From JBOHDX01 sp050700835 (GTDB taxonomy: Bacteria > Actinomycetota > Actinomycetes > Propionibacteriales > Nocardioidaceae): a DNA stretch of 64,000 nt. Location of the stretch: assembly GCA_050700835.1 (NCBI GenBank), contig JBOHDX010000027.1:14659-78658 (forward strand). Reading direction: 5' to 3'. The notes under the pieces were generated by a model. The model was not told the origin of the DNA. It saw nothing but the letters and a program-made list of their open reading frames with translations, and made no database searches. This document shows, one piece after another, positions 35,465 to 45,217 of the stretch; the stretch's first letter is position 1, and the number at the start of each line of letters is the position of its first letter. Made by a program: the position numbers and the translations under genes.

Positions 35465-38104
35465 ATGCTCGACGACACCACCACGTCGACGGACTCGTCG
35501 ACCGACCAGACTGCCGCCTCGAACGGCACGCCGACACGGCGCACCTCCCGGCGGGCAGCGTCTCGGCCCGCCGGGCCCCCGGTGACTGACTCCGGCGCCA
35601 GCGACCCCACAAACCCGACAAACCCGACAGAGCCGGCACCAGCGAAGAAGACCCCGGCCAAGAGGACCACCGCGAAGAAGGCACCCGCCAAGAAGACGAC
35701 TGCGAAGAAGGCGGCCGCCAAGGAGACCGTGGCGAAGAAGTCCGTGGCGAGGAAGACCACCGCGAAGAACGCGGAAGCTCCCGAGCCCACGCAGCCGGCG
35801 GAGCCGGTCGCTGAGGCGTCGCGGTCGCCTGAGTCCACGACGCTGTTCTCGGCCTCTCCGAAGGCCCAGCCCCGGCGCCGGGTGACGAGGGAGGCCGCGG
35901 CGCCGGACCCGACGACATCGCCTGAGCGACCCGCGGCCGAGCCGGAGCCATCGACATCTCCCAGCGGTGCGCCGTTGGTGGCCTTGTTCCAGCCGCCGGA
36001 CGTCACGGCAGCTCAGCCGACAAGGCGCCGACGCGCCACCAAGCCGGCTGAGGACGAGTCGTCGACCGAAAACACCGCTGCGGTCACCGTCGAGGCAGCA
36101 GGCGCCGCGACGGATGTGACCCGCGAGGACGAGGCCGACGACGAGCAGGGCGACGGCGCGCGCCGTCGTCGCCGTCGTCGCGGCGGTCGTCGTCGCCGCA
36201 AGGCAGGGTCGGCGAGTGACGAGGACATGCCTCGCGACGGGGCGGCCGAGTCAGACGGCGAGACCGACCGTGCGGACACCCACTCCGACGACCACGAGCC
36301 GACGGACGACGACCACGAGCCGACGGCCGAACACCACGAGCCGACGGACGACGACGCCAGCGAGGAGGGCGAGAGCGCCTCCACCCGCCGTCGCCGTCGT
36401 CGCCGTCGCCGTGGTGAGGACGACGGGCCGGCCCCCGACGACCCGGCCAACACCGTCGTCCGCGTTCGCGACCGCAAGAGCGTCGAGGACGAGATCACCA
36501 GCGTCTCCGGGTCGACCCGCCTGGAGGCGAAGAAGCAACGCCGCCGCGAGGGCCGTGAAGCCGGACGTCGACGGGCACCGATCGTCAGCGAGGCGGAGTT
36601 CCTGGCCCGGCGCGAGGCGGTCAAGCGGGAGATGGTCATCCGCCAGCGTGGTGACCTGACTCAGATCGCCGTCGTCGAGGACGGCGTTCTCGTCGAGCAC
36701 TACGTGGCCCGCGAGTCGCAGACGTCGATGCTCGGCAACGTCTACCTCGGCCGGGTTCAGAACGTCCTGCCCAGCATGGAGGCCGCGTTCGTCGACATCG
36801 GCAAGGGCCGCAACGCCGTGCTGTACGCCGGGGAGGTCGACTGGAAGGCGCTCGGCGGAGAAGGCAAGCCTCGCAAGATCGAGGAGGTCCTCAAGTCGGG
36901 CCAGACGGTTCTCGTTCAGGTCACCAAGGACCCGGTCGGCCACAAGGGCGCCCGGCTCACCAGCCAGATCAGCCTGCCGGGCCGCTTCCTGGTCTACGTG
37001 CCCAACGGGCACACGAGCGGCATCTCGCGCAAACTGCCCGACACCGAGCGGAACCGGTTGAAGGCGCTGCTCAAGGAGATCCTTCCCGAGGAGGCCGGTG
37101 TCATCATCCGCACCGCGGCCGAGGGCGCCACGGAAGAGCAGCTGACCCGCGATGTCGGTGGCCTCACCGCCCGTTGGGCAGACATCTCCGCCAAGGCGAA
37201 GTCGGGCTCGGCGCCGCAGCTGCTCTACGGCGAGCCCGACCTGATGATCAAGGTCGTCCGGGACCTGTTCAACGAGGACTTCGTGACGCTGGCCGTCGAC
37301 GGCGACGACGCGTGGGACATGGTGCACGCCTACGTCGACCACGTCGCGCCGGACCTCAACGAGCGGATCGAGCGTTGGAGCGGCGAGCGTGACGTGTTCT
37401 CGGCGTACCGGATCGACGAGCAGATCGCCAAGGGCCTCGACCGCAAGGTCTGGCTGCCGTCGGGCGGATCGCTGGTCATCGACCGCACCGAGGCCATGAC
37501 CGTCGTCGACGTCAACACGGGCAAGTTCACCGGCTCCGGCGGCAATCTCGAGGAGACCGTCACCAAGAACAATCTCGAGGCGGCCGAGGAGATCGTCCGG
37601 CAGATCCGGCTGCGTGACATCGGCGGCATCATCGTCATCGACTTCATCGACATGGTGCTCGAGAGCAACCGGGATCTCGTGCTCCGGCGACTCGTCGAGT
37701 GCCTCGGGCGAGACCGCACCCGGCACCAGGTCGCCGAGGTCACCTCGCTGGGGCTGGTCCAGATGACCCGGAAGCGGATCGGCACCGGCCTGCTCGAGGC
37801 GTTCAGCGAGACGTGTGAGCACTGCCATGGACGCGGTCTGATCCTGCACGAACACCCGATCGAGCCGAAGCACACCGAGGACGCCACGCCGCGACGTGGT
37901 CGGCGGGACGAGCCCGGCAGTCAGACCGAGGACACGGGCGAGTCGGCCGGCGAGCCGAAGGCGGCGGCCAAGAAGCAGACGGCGGCCAGGAAGAAGGCGA
38001 CCGGCAAGAAGAAGGCGACCGGCAAGAAGAAGGCCGGGTCGAAGAAGAAGGCCGAGCCACCCGCGGACCCCACCGTTTTGACCGATGAGGTCCCCGCTTC
38101 GTAG
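35465..38104 (+). CDS. rne: Ribonuclease E/G
   Basis: Endoribonuclease for mRNA decay and rRNA/tRNA maturation, 879 residues. The first 370 residues are disordered: Lys/Ala repeats (KKTPAKRTTAKKAP), then Arg-rich and Asp/His repeats (DDHEPT units). The catalytic part has an S1 domain (about 421-465, MLGNVYLGRVQNVLPSM), the DNase I-like active region with VDVNTGKFTGSGG (about 681) and VIDFIDM (about 724) carrying the metal-binding Asp pair, and the zinc link CEHCHGRG near 784. A second Lys/Ala-rich tail closes the protein. AAGGAG lies before ATG 35465. The order rne-rplU-rpmA is conserved. The disordered arms probably bind RNA and partner enzymes. Confidence 0.95.
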   Translation: MLDDTTTSTDSSTDQTAASNGTPTRRTSRRAASRPAGPPVTDSGASDPTNPTNPTEPAPAKKTPAKRTTAKKAPAKKTTAKKAAAKETVAKKSVARKTTAKNAEAPEPTQPAEPVAEASRSPESTTLFSASPKAQPRRRVTREAAAPDPTTSPERPAAEPEPSTSPSGAPLVALFQPPDVTAAQPTRRRRATKPAEDESSTENTAAVTVEAAGAATDVTREDEADDEQGDGARRRRRRRGGRRRRKAGSASDEDMPRDGAAESDGETDRADTHSDDHEPTDDDHEPTAEHHEPTDDDASEEGESASTRRRRRRRRRGEDDGPAPDDPANTVVRVRDRKSVEDEITSVSGSTRLEAKKQRRREGREAGRRRAPIVSEAEFLARREAVKREMVIRQRGDLTQIAVVEDGVLVEHYVARESQTSMLGNVYLGRVQNVLPSMEAAFVDIGKGRNAVLYAGEVDWKALGGEGKPRKIEEVLKSGQTVLVQVTKDPVGHKGARLTSQISLPGRFLVYVPNGHTSGISRKLPDTERNRLKALLKEILPEEAGVIIRTAAEGATEEQLTRDVGGLTARWADISAKAKSGSAPQLLYGEPDLMIKVVRDLFNEDFVTLAVDGDDAWDMVHAYVDHVAPDLNERIERWSGERDVFSAYRIDEQIAKGLDRKVWLPSGGSLVIDRTEAMTVVDVNTGKFTGSGGNLEETVTKNNLEAAEEIVRQIRLRDIGGIIVIDFIDMVLESNRDLVLRRLVECLGRDRTRHQVAEVTSLGLVQMTRKRIGTGLLEAFSETCEHCHGRGLILHEHPIEPKHTEDATPRRGRRDEPGSQTEDTGESAGEPKAAAKKQTAARKKATGKKKATGKKKAGSKKKAEPPADPTVLTDEVPAS

Positions 38105-38107
38105 ACT
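38102..38107 (+). promoter_or_regulatory. -10 hexamer TAGACT for rplU-rpmA
   Basis: TAGACT overlaps the rne stop codon. It would give a leader of about 115 nt ahead of rplU, in which I see no clear terminator. Confidence 0.35.
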
Positions 38108-38230
38108 CGACCCTCGGTGCGCTGCGCGCGCCTGCCTCGTGCCCGGCTCAGCCCGACGTCTCGTCGTCGCTTCGTGCGGCACGACCCCGACAGTCTCGAC
38201 CAGCTTTCGACAACGGAGAGTGAGCCCGCG

Positions 38231-38542
38231 GTGTACGCGATCGTGCGCAGTGGCGGCGGCCAGCAGAAAGTCGCCGTCGGCGACGTCATCGACATCGACA
38301 AGGTGACGACGGGGGTTGGCGACACCGTTCAGCTCCCAGCGGTGCTGCTGGTCGACGGTGACACAGTCACCAGCGATGCCAAGGAGCTGTCCAAGGTCGC
38401 CGTGACCGCGGAAGTGCTGGGGGCCACCAAGGGGCCCAAGATCGTCATCTTGAAGTACAAGAACAAGACCGGTTACCGCAAACGCCAGGGGCATCGTCAG
38501 AAGTACACCCAGGTCAAGGTCACCGGCATCGCTTCCAAGTGA
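38231..38542 (+). CDS. rplU: 50S ribosomal protein L21
   Basis: Ribosomal large-subunit protein of 103 residues. It shows the family opening [19 protein letters not shown] and the C-terminal RNA-binding block [25 protein letters not shown] 38231 starts at the exact family N-terminus. GGAGAG is 10 nt upstream, a wider spacing than usual. It forms a unit with rpmA, 32 nt downstream. The GGGQQ in place of the commoner GGKQ is the only small variation that I notice. Confidence 0.97.
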   Translation: MYAIVRSGGGQQKVAVGDVIDIDKVTTGVGDTVQLPAVLLVDGDTVTSDAKELSKVAVTAEVLGATKGPKIVILKYKNKTGYRKRQGHRQKYTQVKVTGIASK

Positions 38543-38574
38543 TCTGCGCAGAGACGACGAGCGAGGACTGAACC

Positions 38575-38835
38575 ATGGCACACAAAAAGGGCGCGGCGTC
38601 CACCCGCAACGGCCGCGACTCCAACGCTCAGCGTCTCGGCGTGAAGCGCTTCGGCGGCCAGCAGGTCAACGCCGGCGAGATCATCGTCCGGCAGCGTGGC
38701 ACGCACTTCCACCCCGGGACCGGCGTCGGTCGCGGCGGTGACGACACCCTGTTCGCGCTCGAAGCGGGCGCGGTCGAGTTCGGGACCCGGCGCGGCCGCC
38801 GGGTGATCAACATCGTCCCGGCTGCGGCGGAGTGA
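38575..38835 (+). CDS. rpmA: 50S ribosomal protein L27
   Basis: Large-subunit protein of 86 residues whose N-terminus reaches the peptidyl transferase centre. The start [27 protein letters not shown] and [20 protein letters not shown] are diagnostic. The N-terminus begins directly with MAHKKG and lacks the cleaved extension found in some Firmicutes. It lies between rplU and obgE, as in most bacteria. Confidence 0.98.
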   Translation: MAHKKGAASTRNGRDSNAQRLGVKRFGGQQVNAGEIIVRQRGTHFHPGTGVGRGGDDTLFALEAGAVEFGTRRGRRVINIVPAAAE

Positions 38836-38861
38836 CCCGGACACCACCCCAAGACAGTTAG

Positions 38862-40223
38862 ATGGCGGTTCCCACGTTCGTCGACCGCGTGACCCTGCAG
38901 GTCTCCGCCGGTCGGGGCGGCAACGGGGTGGCCTCGGTGCACCGGGAGAAGTTCAAGCCTCTAGGCGGGCCTGATGGCGGCAACGGCGGCCACGGCGGCG
39001 ACGTCGTCCTCCGGGTCGATCCTGACGTCACGACGCTCGTCGACTATCACCACGAACCACATCGGCGTGCCGGACACGGCGGTCACGGAAGCGGCGGACA
39101 CCGCAACGGCGCCCAGGGCGACTCGCTGCTGCTGCCCGTCCCAGACGGCACCGTCGTCCGCGCGGGCAGCGGGCAGGTGCTCGCAGACCTGGTAGGGCCA
39201 GGCACCGAGCTGGTCATCGCCGCCGGCGGCCACGGCGGACTGGGCAACGCCGCGCTGGCGTCCAGCAAGCGGATGGCCCCGGGGTTCGCGCTGCTCGGCG
39301 AGCCCGGCGAGGACCGCGTGATCATGCTCGAGCTCAAGGTGGTGGCCGACGTCGGGCTCGTCGGGTTCCCCAGCGCCGGCAAGTCCAGCCTGATCGCGGC
39401 CCTGTCGAGGGCGCGGCCCAAGATCGCCGACTACCCGTTCACCACCCTGGTCCCGAACCTCGGCGTCGTCAGCGCGGGGGACACGACCTTCACGGTGGCC
39501 GATGTTCCTGGGCTGATCGAAGGGGCCAGCGAGGGCAAGGGTCTCGGCCACGACTTCCTTCGCCATGTCGAGCGCTGCGCGGCGCTGGTGCACGTGATCG
39601 ACTGCGCCACCATCGAGCCAGGTCGTGACCCGGTCAGTGACCTCGACGTGATCGAGCGGGAGCTGTCGCGGTACGGCGGGCTGGAGGACCGACCTCGGTT
39701 GGTCGCACTCAACAAGACCGACGTACCGGACGGGGCGGAGCTCGCCGAGATGGTCCGCCCGGACCTCGAGGTGCGGGGGCTCGCTGTGTTCGCGGTGTCG
39801 GCCACCAGTCATGCCGGGCTGCGGGACCTGGCGTACGCCATGGCGCGGATCGTCCTCGGCACTCGCACCGGCAAGGCGACCGCTCGGCCGCAACGCATCG
39901 TGCTGCGACCGGCTGCGGCTGCCGGTCCGGGGTTCTCCATCGACCAGGTCGACGGTCGGTGGAGGGTCCGTGGCGACAAGCCGGAGCGCTGGGTGCGGCA
40001 GACCGACTTCAGCAACGACGAAGCGGTCGGCTTCCTCGCAGACCGTCTCGCCCGGTTGGGGGTAGAGGCGTCCCTGCTCGAGCTCGGCGCCCAGGCGGGC
40101 GACGACGTGCTGATCGGAGCCGAGGACAACTCGGTGGTCTTCGACTTCGACCCGCAAGTCGAGGCCGGCTCGGAGATCCTGCACGGACGCCGTGGTCAGG
40201 ACCCGAGGCTCGAGGGTCGCTGA
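38862..40223 (+). CDS. obgE: GTPase ObgE/CgtA
   Basis: Ribosome-associated GTPase for 50S maturation and stress response, 453 residues. The N-terminal Obg domain is Gly-rich ([27 protein letters not shown]). The G domain has G1 [10 protein letters not shown] at about 168, G3 DVPGLIEGA and G4 NKTD. The C-terminal OCT domain covers about 350-430 ([26 protein letters not shown]). It follows rpmA by 26 nt and precedes proB by 3 nt, so the ribosomal and proline genes may be read together. Length is normal for Actinobacteria. Confidence 0.97.
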   Translation: MAVPTFVDRVTLQVSAGRGGNGVASVHREKFKPLGGPDGGNGGHGGDVVLRVDPDVTTLVDYHHEPHRRAGHGGHGSGGHRNGAQGDSLLLPVPDGTVVRAGSGQVLADLVGPGTELVIAAGGHGGLGNAALASSKRMAPGFALLGEPGEDRVIMLELKVVADVGLVGFPSAGKSSLIAALSRARPKIADYPFTTLVPNLGVVSAGDTTFTVADVPGLIEGASEGKGLGHDFLRHVERCAALVHVIDCATIEPGRDPVSDLDVIERELSRYGGLEDRPRLVALNKTDVPDGAELAEMVRPDLEVRGLAVFAVSATSHAGLRDLAYAMARIVLGTRTGKATARPQRIVLRPAAAAGPGFSIDQVDGRWRVRGDKPERWVRQTDFSNDEAVGFLADRLARLGVEASLLELGAQAGDDVLIGAEDNSVVFDFDPQVEAGSEILHGRRGQDPRLEGR

Positions 40224-40226
40224 GCA

Positions 40227-41342
40227 ATGTCGCAGCGTCCGCGCGCGACGCGTCGAGTTGTGGTCAAGGTCGGCTCGTCGTCCTTGACCACGGCGGCCGG
40301 GGGTCTGGACGACGACAGGGTGGACGCCCTCGTCGACGCGGTGTCGACCGCTCGTACCGCCGGGGGCGAGGTGGTGCTCGTCAGCTCCGGTGCGATCGCG
40401 GCCGGACTGGCGCCCCTGGGGCTTCACCTTCGCCCGCGTGACCTGGCCACCCAGCAGGCTGCCGCGAGTGTGGGCCAGGGCCTGCTCATGCGGCGCTACG
40501 CCGACGGGTTCGCCCGGCACGCGCTCACCGCCGGCCAGGTCCTTCTGACGGTCGACGACGTCACGCGCCGCAGCCACTACCGCAACGCCTACCGGACGTT
40601 CGCCCGGCTGCTCGACCTCGGCGTCGTGCCGGTGGTCAACGAGAACGACACCGTCGCCACGACCGAGATCCGGTTCGGCGACAACGACCGGCTGGCCGCG
40701 CTCGTGGCCCATCTCGTGCACGCGGATCTCCTCGTGCTGCTGTCGGACGTGGACGGGTTGCACGACTCCGTGCCGGGGTCGCCCCAGGCGCGGCTGCTCC
40801 GAGATGTCCGGACCGTCCACGACCTCGACGGCGTGGAGGTGCGGCGTGGGCGCGGCGGTGGACTCGGCACCGGCGGCATGGTCACCAAGGTCGAAGCGGC
40901 CCGGATCGCCACCGGTGCAGGGATCCCGGTGGTGCTCGCCCACGCCGGCGAAGCCGCTCGGGCCCTGGCCGGCGATCGGGTCGGGACCCGGTTTCACCCC
41001 ACCGGCCAGCGGCGCCCGACCCGGCTGCTCTGGCTTGCGCACGCCACCGAGGGCAAGGGTCTGCTCACCCTCGACCCCGGTGCCGTCCGTGCGGTCGTCG
41101 ACCGCCGCGCGTCGCTCCTCCCCGCCGGGATCACCGCGGTCCGGGGCGTCTTCGGCGCGGGCGACCCGGTGGACCTGGCCGATCCGGCCGGCGTGGTGGT
41201 GGCCCGCGGGCTGGTCAACTACGACAGTGCCGAGCTGCCCGACATGCTCGGTCGTTCGACCCATGATCTGGCTCGCGAACGCGGGGCAGGGTACGAGCGG
41301 GAGGTCGTTCATCGAGACGACCTGGTGCTGTTGCGGCCCTGA
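40227..41342 (+). CDS. proB: Glutamate 5-kinase
   Basis: First step of proline synthesis: ATP-dependent phosphorylation of glutamate. The 371-residue protein has the amino-acid-kinase core (VVVKVGSSSLT, VLVSSGAIAAGLAPLG, VVNENDTVATTEIRFGDNDRLAALVA, GTGGMVTKVEAA) and a C-terminal PUA domain (about 275-350). The proline feedback region is present in the kinase domain, so inhibition by proline is expected. The next gene in the pathway, proA, is separated by a short orphan gene. ATG 40227 lies 3 nt after obgE. Confidence 0.96.
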   Translation: MSQRPRATRRVVVKVGSSSLTTAAGGLDDDRVDALVDAVSTARTAGGEVVLVSSGAIAAGLAPLGLHLRPRDLATQQAAASVGQGLLMRRYADGFARHALTAGQVLLTVDDVTRRSHYRNAYRTFARLLDLGVVPVVNENDTVATTEIRFGDNDRLAALVAHLVHADLLVLLSDVDGLHDSVPGSPQARLLRDVRTVHDLDGVEVRRGRGGGLGTGGMVTKVEAARIATGAGIPVVLAHAGEAARALAGDRVGTRFHPTGQRRPTRLLWLAHATEGKGLLTLDPGAVRAVVDRRASLLPAGITAVRGVFGAGDPVDLADPAGVVVARGLVNYDSAELPDMLGRSTHDLARERGAGYEREVVHRDDLVLLRP

Positions 41343-41462
41343 GCTTGTCGCTGCGCGGAAGATCGGGCAAGAAGAGATCAAAATCGGTGTCTTCTACGTC
41401 GCGTTCGGGTTGCCGTGCACAAGACTGTCCATACCGACGAGCCAGCCCCGATCAGGAGTGGA

Positions 41463-41813
41463 ATGACGCCCCAACGCATGTGGCACGTGACCTTGACGCT
41501 GTCCGGGACACCGCACAGTGCGCCGACCGTCCGTGCCGCCATGGAGCGTCTGGCCGAGCAGCACGCGTTCCTCCACTCGCTGCGCTACGGCCGCGACCGG
41601 GCCGAAATCAGCTACTGGGAGCAGGCGGACGAGATGCTCGACGCGGCGGCCATGGCTATGCGCGTCTGGAACGAGCACCGCGACAGCGCCGGGCTGCCCA
41701 AGTGGGAGGTCGTCGGTCTGGAGGTGCTTGAGCGGGAGACGTTCCAAGCCCGTGGCGGCGAGCCTTCCCGGCCGAGTCTCGGCGTATACCGTCCGACGCC
41801 GCAGCCGTTCTGA
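41463..41813 (+). CDS. Conserved-looking hypothetical protein between proB and proA
   Basis: I do not recognise a named family. The protein has 116 residues, no signal peptide and no membrane helix. It begins [37 protein letters not shown], has an acidic middle with [24 protein letters not shown], and ends in a Pro/Arg tail. The alternation suggests a small alpha/beta (ferredoxin-like) fold. AGGAG sits 6 nt before ATG 41463, and codon use is like its neighbours, so it is probably real. Its promoter would lie in the 120-nt gap after proB, which is slightly more AT-rich than its surroundings. Confidence 0.65.
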   Translation: MTPQRMWHVTLTLSGTPHSAPTVRAAMERLAEQHAFLHSLRYGRDRAEISYWEQADEMLDAAAMAMRVWNEHRDSAGLPKWEVVGLEVLERETFQARGGEPSRPSLGVYRPTPQPF

Positions 41814-41819
41814 CCCGGT

Positions 41820-41825
41820 TACGCT
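41820..41825 (+). promoter_or_regulatory. -10 hexamer TACGCT for proA
   Basis: TACGCT lies 7 nt before ATG 41833, as at ndk and lpdA. proA thus seems to have its own leaderless transcript although it follows the upstream gene closely. Confidence 0.55.
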
Positions 41826-41832
41826 GGCCGGC

Positions 41833-43092
41833 ATGACCGACCAGGTCCGGCGGGCCGTGCACGACGCGGCTCGTCGGGCGCGCACCGCAGCCGCCGTCCT
41901 CGCGGTGGCCACCCGCTCAGCCAAGGACGCCGCGCTGTCGGCCATGGCGGACGGCCTCGACGCCGACACCGACGCGATCGTGTCCGCGAACGCGGAGGAC
42001 GTCGCGGCGGCCGAGTCGTCGGGGACGCCGCCCAACCTGCTCGATCGGCTCCGGCTGACCCCCGAGCGCGTACGCAGGATGGCCGAGGCCACCAGGGCGG
42101 TCAGCAGGCTCGCGGACCCCGTGGGCGACGTGGTCCGCGGCTCGACCCTGGCCAACGGGCTGCAGATGCGCCAGGTCCGGGTGCCGATCGGAGTGATCGG
42201 CATCATCTACGAGGCCCGGCCCGACGTCACGGCCGACGCCGCCGGGATCTGCCTCAAGGCAGGCAACGCGGTGCTGCTGCGTGGCTCCGGGTCGGCGGCA
42301 CGCTCGAACACAGCGATCGCCGAGACGTTGCGGCGTTCGATCGGCTCCGCCGGCCTCCCGGCTGACGCTGTGCAGCTGCTTGACTCGTCGGACCGGACGT
42401 CCGCGACGTACCTGATGCGCGCTCGTGGCCTCGTGGACCTGGTGATTCCGCGCGGCGGAGCGGGACTCATCCGCACGGTGGTCGAGGAGTCGACGGTCCC
42501 GGTGATCGAGACTGGCACCGGCAACTGTCACGTGTATGTCGACGCCGATGCCGATCTCGACATGGCGTTGGCCATCGTGCTCAACTCCAAGACCCAGCGG
42601 ACCAGTGTGTGCAATGCGGCGGAGTCGCTTCTGGTTCACAAGGCAGTCGCCGACGACTTCCTGCCGCTGGCGGTGCGGGCGTTGCACGAGGCGGGGGTCA
42701 CGATCCACGGTGACCCGTCGTTCTGCGCGGTGGACCCCAACGTGCTGCCGGCCACCGAGGACGACTTCGCCGCGGAGTACCTCTCACTCGACATCTCCGC
42801 CGCCGTGGTCGGGTCGCTCGATGCGGCGGTCGCCCACATCCGCAGACACTCGTCGGGACACACCGAGGCGATCGTGACCGGATCACTGGCGGCGACCCAG
42901 CGCTTCACGGCTCTCGTCGACTCGGCCGCGGTGATGGTCAACGCGTCGACCCGCTTCACCGACGGTGGAGAGCTCGGCTTCGGAGCCGAGATCGGCATCT
43001 CTACCCAGAAGCTGCATGCGCGCGGACCGATGGGTCTCACCGAGATGACGACCACGACGTTCGTCGTGACCGGCACGGGGCAGCTCCGCTGA
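41833..43092 (+). CDS. proA: Gamma-glutamyl phosphate reductase
   Basis: Second step of proline synthesis: NADPH-dependent reduction of glutamyl phosphate to the semialdehyde. The 419-residue protein shows the aldehyde-dehydrogenase-type fold with [37 protein letters not shown], the catalytic Cys in [12 protein letters not shown], and the closing [36 protein letters not shown] 41833 is set by the family N-terminus and by TACGCT upstream; the longer frame to 41518 only shadows the gene before it. Length is normal. Confidence 0.97.
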   Translation: MTDQVRRAVHDAARRARTAAAVLAVATRSAKDAALSAMADGLDADTDAIVSANAEDVAAAESSGTPPNLLDRLRLTPERVRRMAEATRAVSRLADPVGDVVRGSTLANGLQMRQVRVPIGVIGIIYEARPDVTADAAGICLKAGNAVLLRGSGSAARSNTAIAETLRRSIGSAGLPADAVQLLDSSDRTSATYLMRARGLVDLVIPRGGAGLIRTVVEESTVPVIETGTGNCHVYVDADADLDMALAIVLNSKTQRTSVCNAAESLLVHKAVADDFLPLAVRALHEAGVTIHGDPSFCAVDPNVLPATEDDFAAEYLSLDISAAVVGSLDAAVAHIRRHSSGHTEAIVTGSLAATQRFTALVDSAAVMVNASTRFTDGGELGFGAEIGISTQKLHARGPMGLTEMTTTTFVVTGTGQLR

Positions 43093-43136
43093 CCGAACGC
43101 TCATGGGTCGGGGCGCGTCAGACCGGGCGCGGCGGC

Positions 43137-43142
43137 TAGGAT
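43137..43142 (+). promoter_or_regulatory. -10 hexamer TAGGAT before the 47-residue membrane protein
   Basis: TAGGAT is 7 nt before ATG 43150. The spacing equals that at ndk, lpdA and proA. Confidence 0.45.
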
Positions 43143-43149
43143 CGCAGAC

Positions 43150-43293
43150 ATGCAGAACCACGCCATGGCCGCGGCGGAGCAGACCCGGCACCTTCCGTTC
43201 TCGCCGTACATCGTCGGGCTGATCGCCTTCGCGCTGCTGGCGATCCTGCTGTTCATCGTGCTGTCCTTCGGCAAGGGACGCCCGCACAGCTGA
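43150..43293 (+). CDS. 47-residue single-span membrane protein
   Basis: Small protein between proA and nadD. The N-terminal 19 residues are polar (starting MQNHAMAAAEQTRH). One hydrophobic helix follows (PYIVGLIAFALLAILLFIVL), and a short positive tail GKGRPHS ends it, so the C-terminus probably stays inside. TAGGAT 7 nt upstream supports the ATG at 43150 as a leaderless start. The frame is short, but the clean membrane pattern, the promoter and the clear gap it fills argue that it is real. No function is assigned. Confidence 0.65.
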   Translation: MQNHAMAAAEQTRHLPFSPYIVGLIAFALLAILLFIVLSFGKGRPHS

Positions 43294-43323
43294 CCCCGTC
43301 GGGTCCAGCCGTGGCGCCGGCCT

Positions 43324-44028
43324 GTGGTGAGCAACCCTGAGCGGCTCGTGACCGAGTCGGTCCCGCTGGCGCAGCCGGCCGGCCGGAGTCCCCGGCTCGG
43401 CGTCATGGGTGGCACGTTCGACCCCATCCACCATGGACACCTCGTGGCCGCCAGCGAGGTCCAGTCGTGGTTCGACCTCGACGAAGTCGTGTTCGTGCCG
43501 ACAGGTCAACCGTGGCAGAAGACCGACCGTGACGTGTCGCGCAGCGAGGACCGCTACCTGATGACCGTCATCGCCACTGCGTCCAACCCGAGGTTCTCGG
43601 TGAGCCGCGTCGACATCGACCGGGGCGGACCGACGTACACGATCGACACGCTGCGGGACCTGAAGAAGTCCTACGGCGACGTCGATCTCTACTTCATCAC
43701 CGGCGCGGACGCGTTGGCGCAGATCCTCACCTGGCGTGACCACGACGAGATCTTCGAGCTCGCGCAGTTCGTCGGGTGCACCCGGCCCGGCACCCAGATC
43801 GACGACTCCACGCTGAGCGGGCTTCCGCCGGACCGGGTGACGATCGTCGAGATCCCGGCCCTGGCGATCAGCTCGACCGACTGCCGCACGCGCGTCACCC
43901 GCGGTGAGCCCGTGTGGTACCTCGTGCCCGACGGGGTCGTGCAGTACATCTCCAAGCACCGGTTGTATGCCCCGAGCCGGGGCACCAGCCGTCTCGTACC
44001 CGACAAGGAGTCGCGTGACCGCAACTGA
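43324..44028 (+). CDS. nadD: Nicotinate-nucleotide adenylyltransferase
   Basis: Transfers AMP from ATP to nicotinate mononucleotide in NAD synthesis. The 234-residue protein has the nucleotidyltransferase signature [18 protein letters not shown] and the C-terminal [10 protein letters not shown], where the family has ISSTxIR. GTG 43324 (or 43327) gives about 24 residues before the core; a later start is possible. rsfS begins inside its last codons, so the two are coupled. The order proA-nadD-rsfS is standard in Actinobacteria. Confidence 0.94.
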   Translation: MVSNPERLVTESVPLAQPAGRSPRLGVMGGTFDPIHHGHLVAASEVQSWFDLDEVVFVPTGQPWQKTDRDVSRSEDRYLMTVIATASNPRFSVSRVDIDRGGPTYTIDTLRDLKKSYGDVDLYFITGADALAQILTWRDHDEIFELAQFVGCTRPGTQIDDSTLSGLPPDRVTIVEIPALAISSTDCRTRVTRGEPVWYLVPDGVVQYISKHRLYAPSRGTSRLVPDKESRDRN

Positions 44029-44413
44029 CCGAGCCCGAGAGCTGACCATCGCTGCCGCCCAGGCGGCGTCCGACAAGCTCGCCGACGACATCATCGCGTT
44101 CGACGTCTCGGACCAGTTGGTGATCACCGACGTGTTCGTCGTCTGCTCGGCGAGCAACGACCGGCAGGTGCGCTCGATCGTCGACGCTGTCGAGGAGAGG
44201 CTGCGCGAGCTCGACGCCAAACCGGTACGCCGGGAAGGTGAGCGCGAGGGACGGTGGGTTCTGCTCGACTATCTCGACATCGTCGTGCACGTGCAGCACG
44301 AGGAGGAGCGGATGTTCTACGCGCTGGAGCGCATCTGGCGCGACTGCCCGGTCATTGAGCTCCCCACCTCGGTGACCAGCGGTCGTGGGGGCTCCACCGG
44401 GGCAGGTTCGTGA
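44015..44413 (+). CDS. rsfS: Ribosome silencing factor RsfS
   Basis: Binds L14 on the 50S subunit and blocks subunit joining during starvation. The 132-residue protein shows [41 protein letters not shown] (cited here by its position, about 20-60) and [19 protein letters not shown] 44015 overlaps the nadD end; AAGGAG is 4 nt upstream. The histidine phosphatase gene overlaps its stop by 4 nt. The tail after residue 118 is Ser/Gly-rich and variable. Confidence 0.94.
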   Translation: MTATDRARELTIAAAQAASDKLADDIIAFDVSDQLVITDVFVVCSASNDRQVRSIVDAVEERLRELDAKPVRREGEREGRWVLLDYLDIVVHVQHEEERMFYALERIWRDCPVIELPTSVTSGRGGSTGAGS

Positions 44414-45069
44414 CCGCCCCCCGGCGGATCGTGGTGTGGCGGCACGGCCGCACCGAGTGGAACGCGACGGGCAGAGCACAGGGGCAGGAGGACGTCCCGC
44501 TGGACGAGGTGGGGCTGACGCAGGCACGGTACGCGGCGCGGCTCGTCGCCGGCATGTTCCCGGACCGGATCGTCGCCAGCGACCTGTCCCGGGCCGCGGA
44601 GACCGCGGCCGAGCTGGGCCGAGTCACCGGCCTGCCCGTGACCCACGATGTCCGGTGGCGCGAGATGCACATGGGCGCCCGCCAGGGCATGACCCTGGAG
44701 GAGGCGCGGCATGCCTACCCTGAGCAGATGGCCGCGTGGCAGGCCGGTGACGAGGGCGCGCTCGGCGGTGGCGAGACCTACGCCGAGGTCGCGGATCGCT
44801 TCGCGGAGGCCTTGGACGACGAGGTGGCCAAGCTCGACGGGGAGCAGACGCTCGTGGTCGTGTCGCACGGTGCGGCGATGCGGGTGGGAATCTGCCAATG
44901 GCTCGGCTTCCCGCACCAGACGTGGAACAGCTTCGGCGGGTTCTCCAACTGCTGCTGGACCGTGCTGGTGGAAGATCGTCGCGGTTGGCGGATCGCGGAG
45001 TGGAACGCCGGGTCCCTCCCCGAGCCGGTCTACTCCGACGACGAGCAGGACGACGACCCCGTCGGGTGA
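44410..45069 (+). CDS. Histidine phosphatase family protein
   Basis: Phosphoglycerate-mutase-like phosphatase of 219 residues. The phospho-acceptor His lies in VVWRHGRTEWNATGRAQG, the second catalytic His in VVSHGAAMRVG, and the acid residue in REMHMGARQGM. The usual neighbours (rsfS upstream, tRNA downstream) match other actinobacterial genomes, where the gene is often called phosphoglycerate mutase; a phosphatase on a small metabolite is more likely. It overlaps rsfS as GTGA. The acidic tail DDEQDDDPVG is variable. Confidence 0.88.
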   Translation: MTAPRRIVVWRHGRTEWNATGRAQGQEDVPLDEVGLTQARYAARLVAGMFPDRIVASDLSRAAETAAELGRVTGLPVTHDVRWREMHMGARQGMTLEEARHAYPEQMAAWQAGDEGALGGGETYAEVADRFAEALDDEVAKLDGEQTLVVVSHGAAMRVGICQWLGFPHQTWNSFGGFSNCCWTVLVEDRRGWRIAEWNAGSLPEPVYSDDEQDDDPVG

Positions 45070-45094
45070 TTTCGTGGGCGTCCATAGCACCGGT

Positions 45095-45100
45095 TATGCT
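45095..45100 (+). promoter_or_regulatory. -10 hexamer TATGCT for tRNA-Ala
   Basis: TATGCT lies 38 nt before the tRNA 5' end, with a weak TTCGTG 17 nt further up as a -35 box. Confidence 0.45.
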
Positions 45101-45138
45101 GTCCGCGCTTCGTCAGGTACGCCCTGGCGACCGGGTGA

Positions 45139-45211
45139 GGGGCTGTGGCGCAGCTGGTAGCGCACCTCCATGGCATGGAGGGGGTCAGGGGTTCGAGTCC
45201 CCTCAGCTCCA
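45139..45211 (+). tRNA. tRNA-Ala, anticodon GGC
   Basis: A 73-nt cloverleaf: acceptor arm GGGGCTG/CAGCTCC with one G-U pair, D arm GCGC/GCGC, anticodon stem CCTCC/GGAGG with loop ATGGCAT (anticodon GGC at 45172-45174, reading GCC), and T arm AGGGG/CCCCT around TTCGAGT. The discriminator base is A, and CCA is not encoded. It ends 7 nt before the operator of the next operon. Confidence 0.95.
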
Positions 45212-45217
45212 CTTGAG

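Noticed and set aside
36251..38581. Very long open frames antisense to rne and to other large genes
   Set aside because: They are produced by the GC-rich third positions of the true genes; composition is Arg/Asp/Val-rich without domains, and no ribosome sites precede them.
45139..45211. tRNA-Ala as an integration site for an island carrying arsR and the ATPase
   Set aside because: No integrase is near, and I found no direct repeat of the tRNA 3' end downstream.
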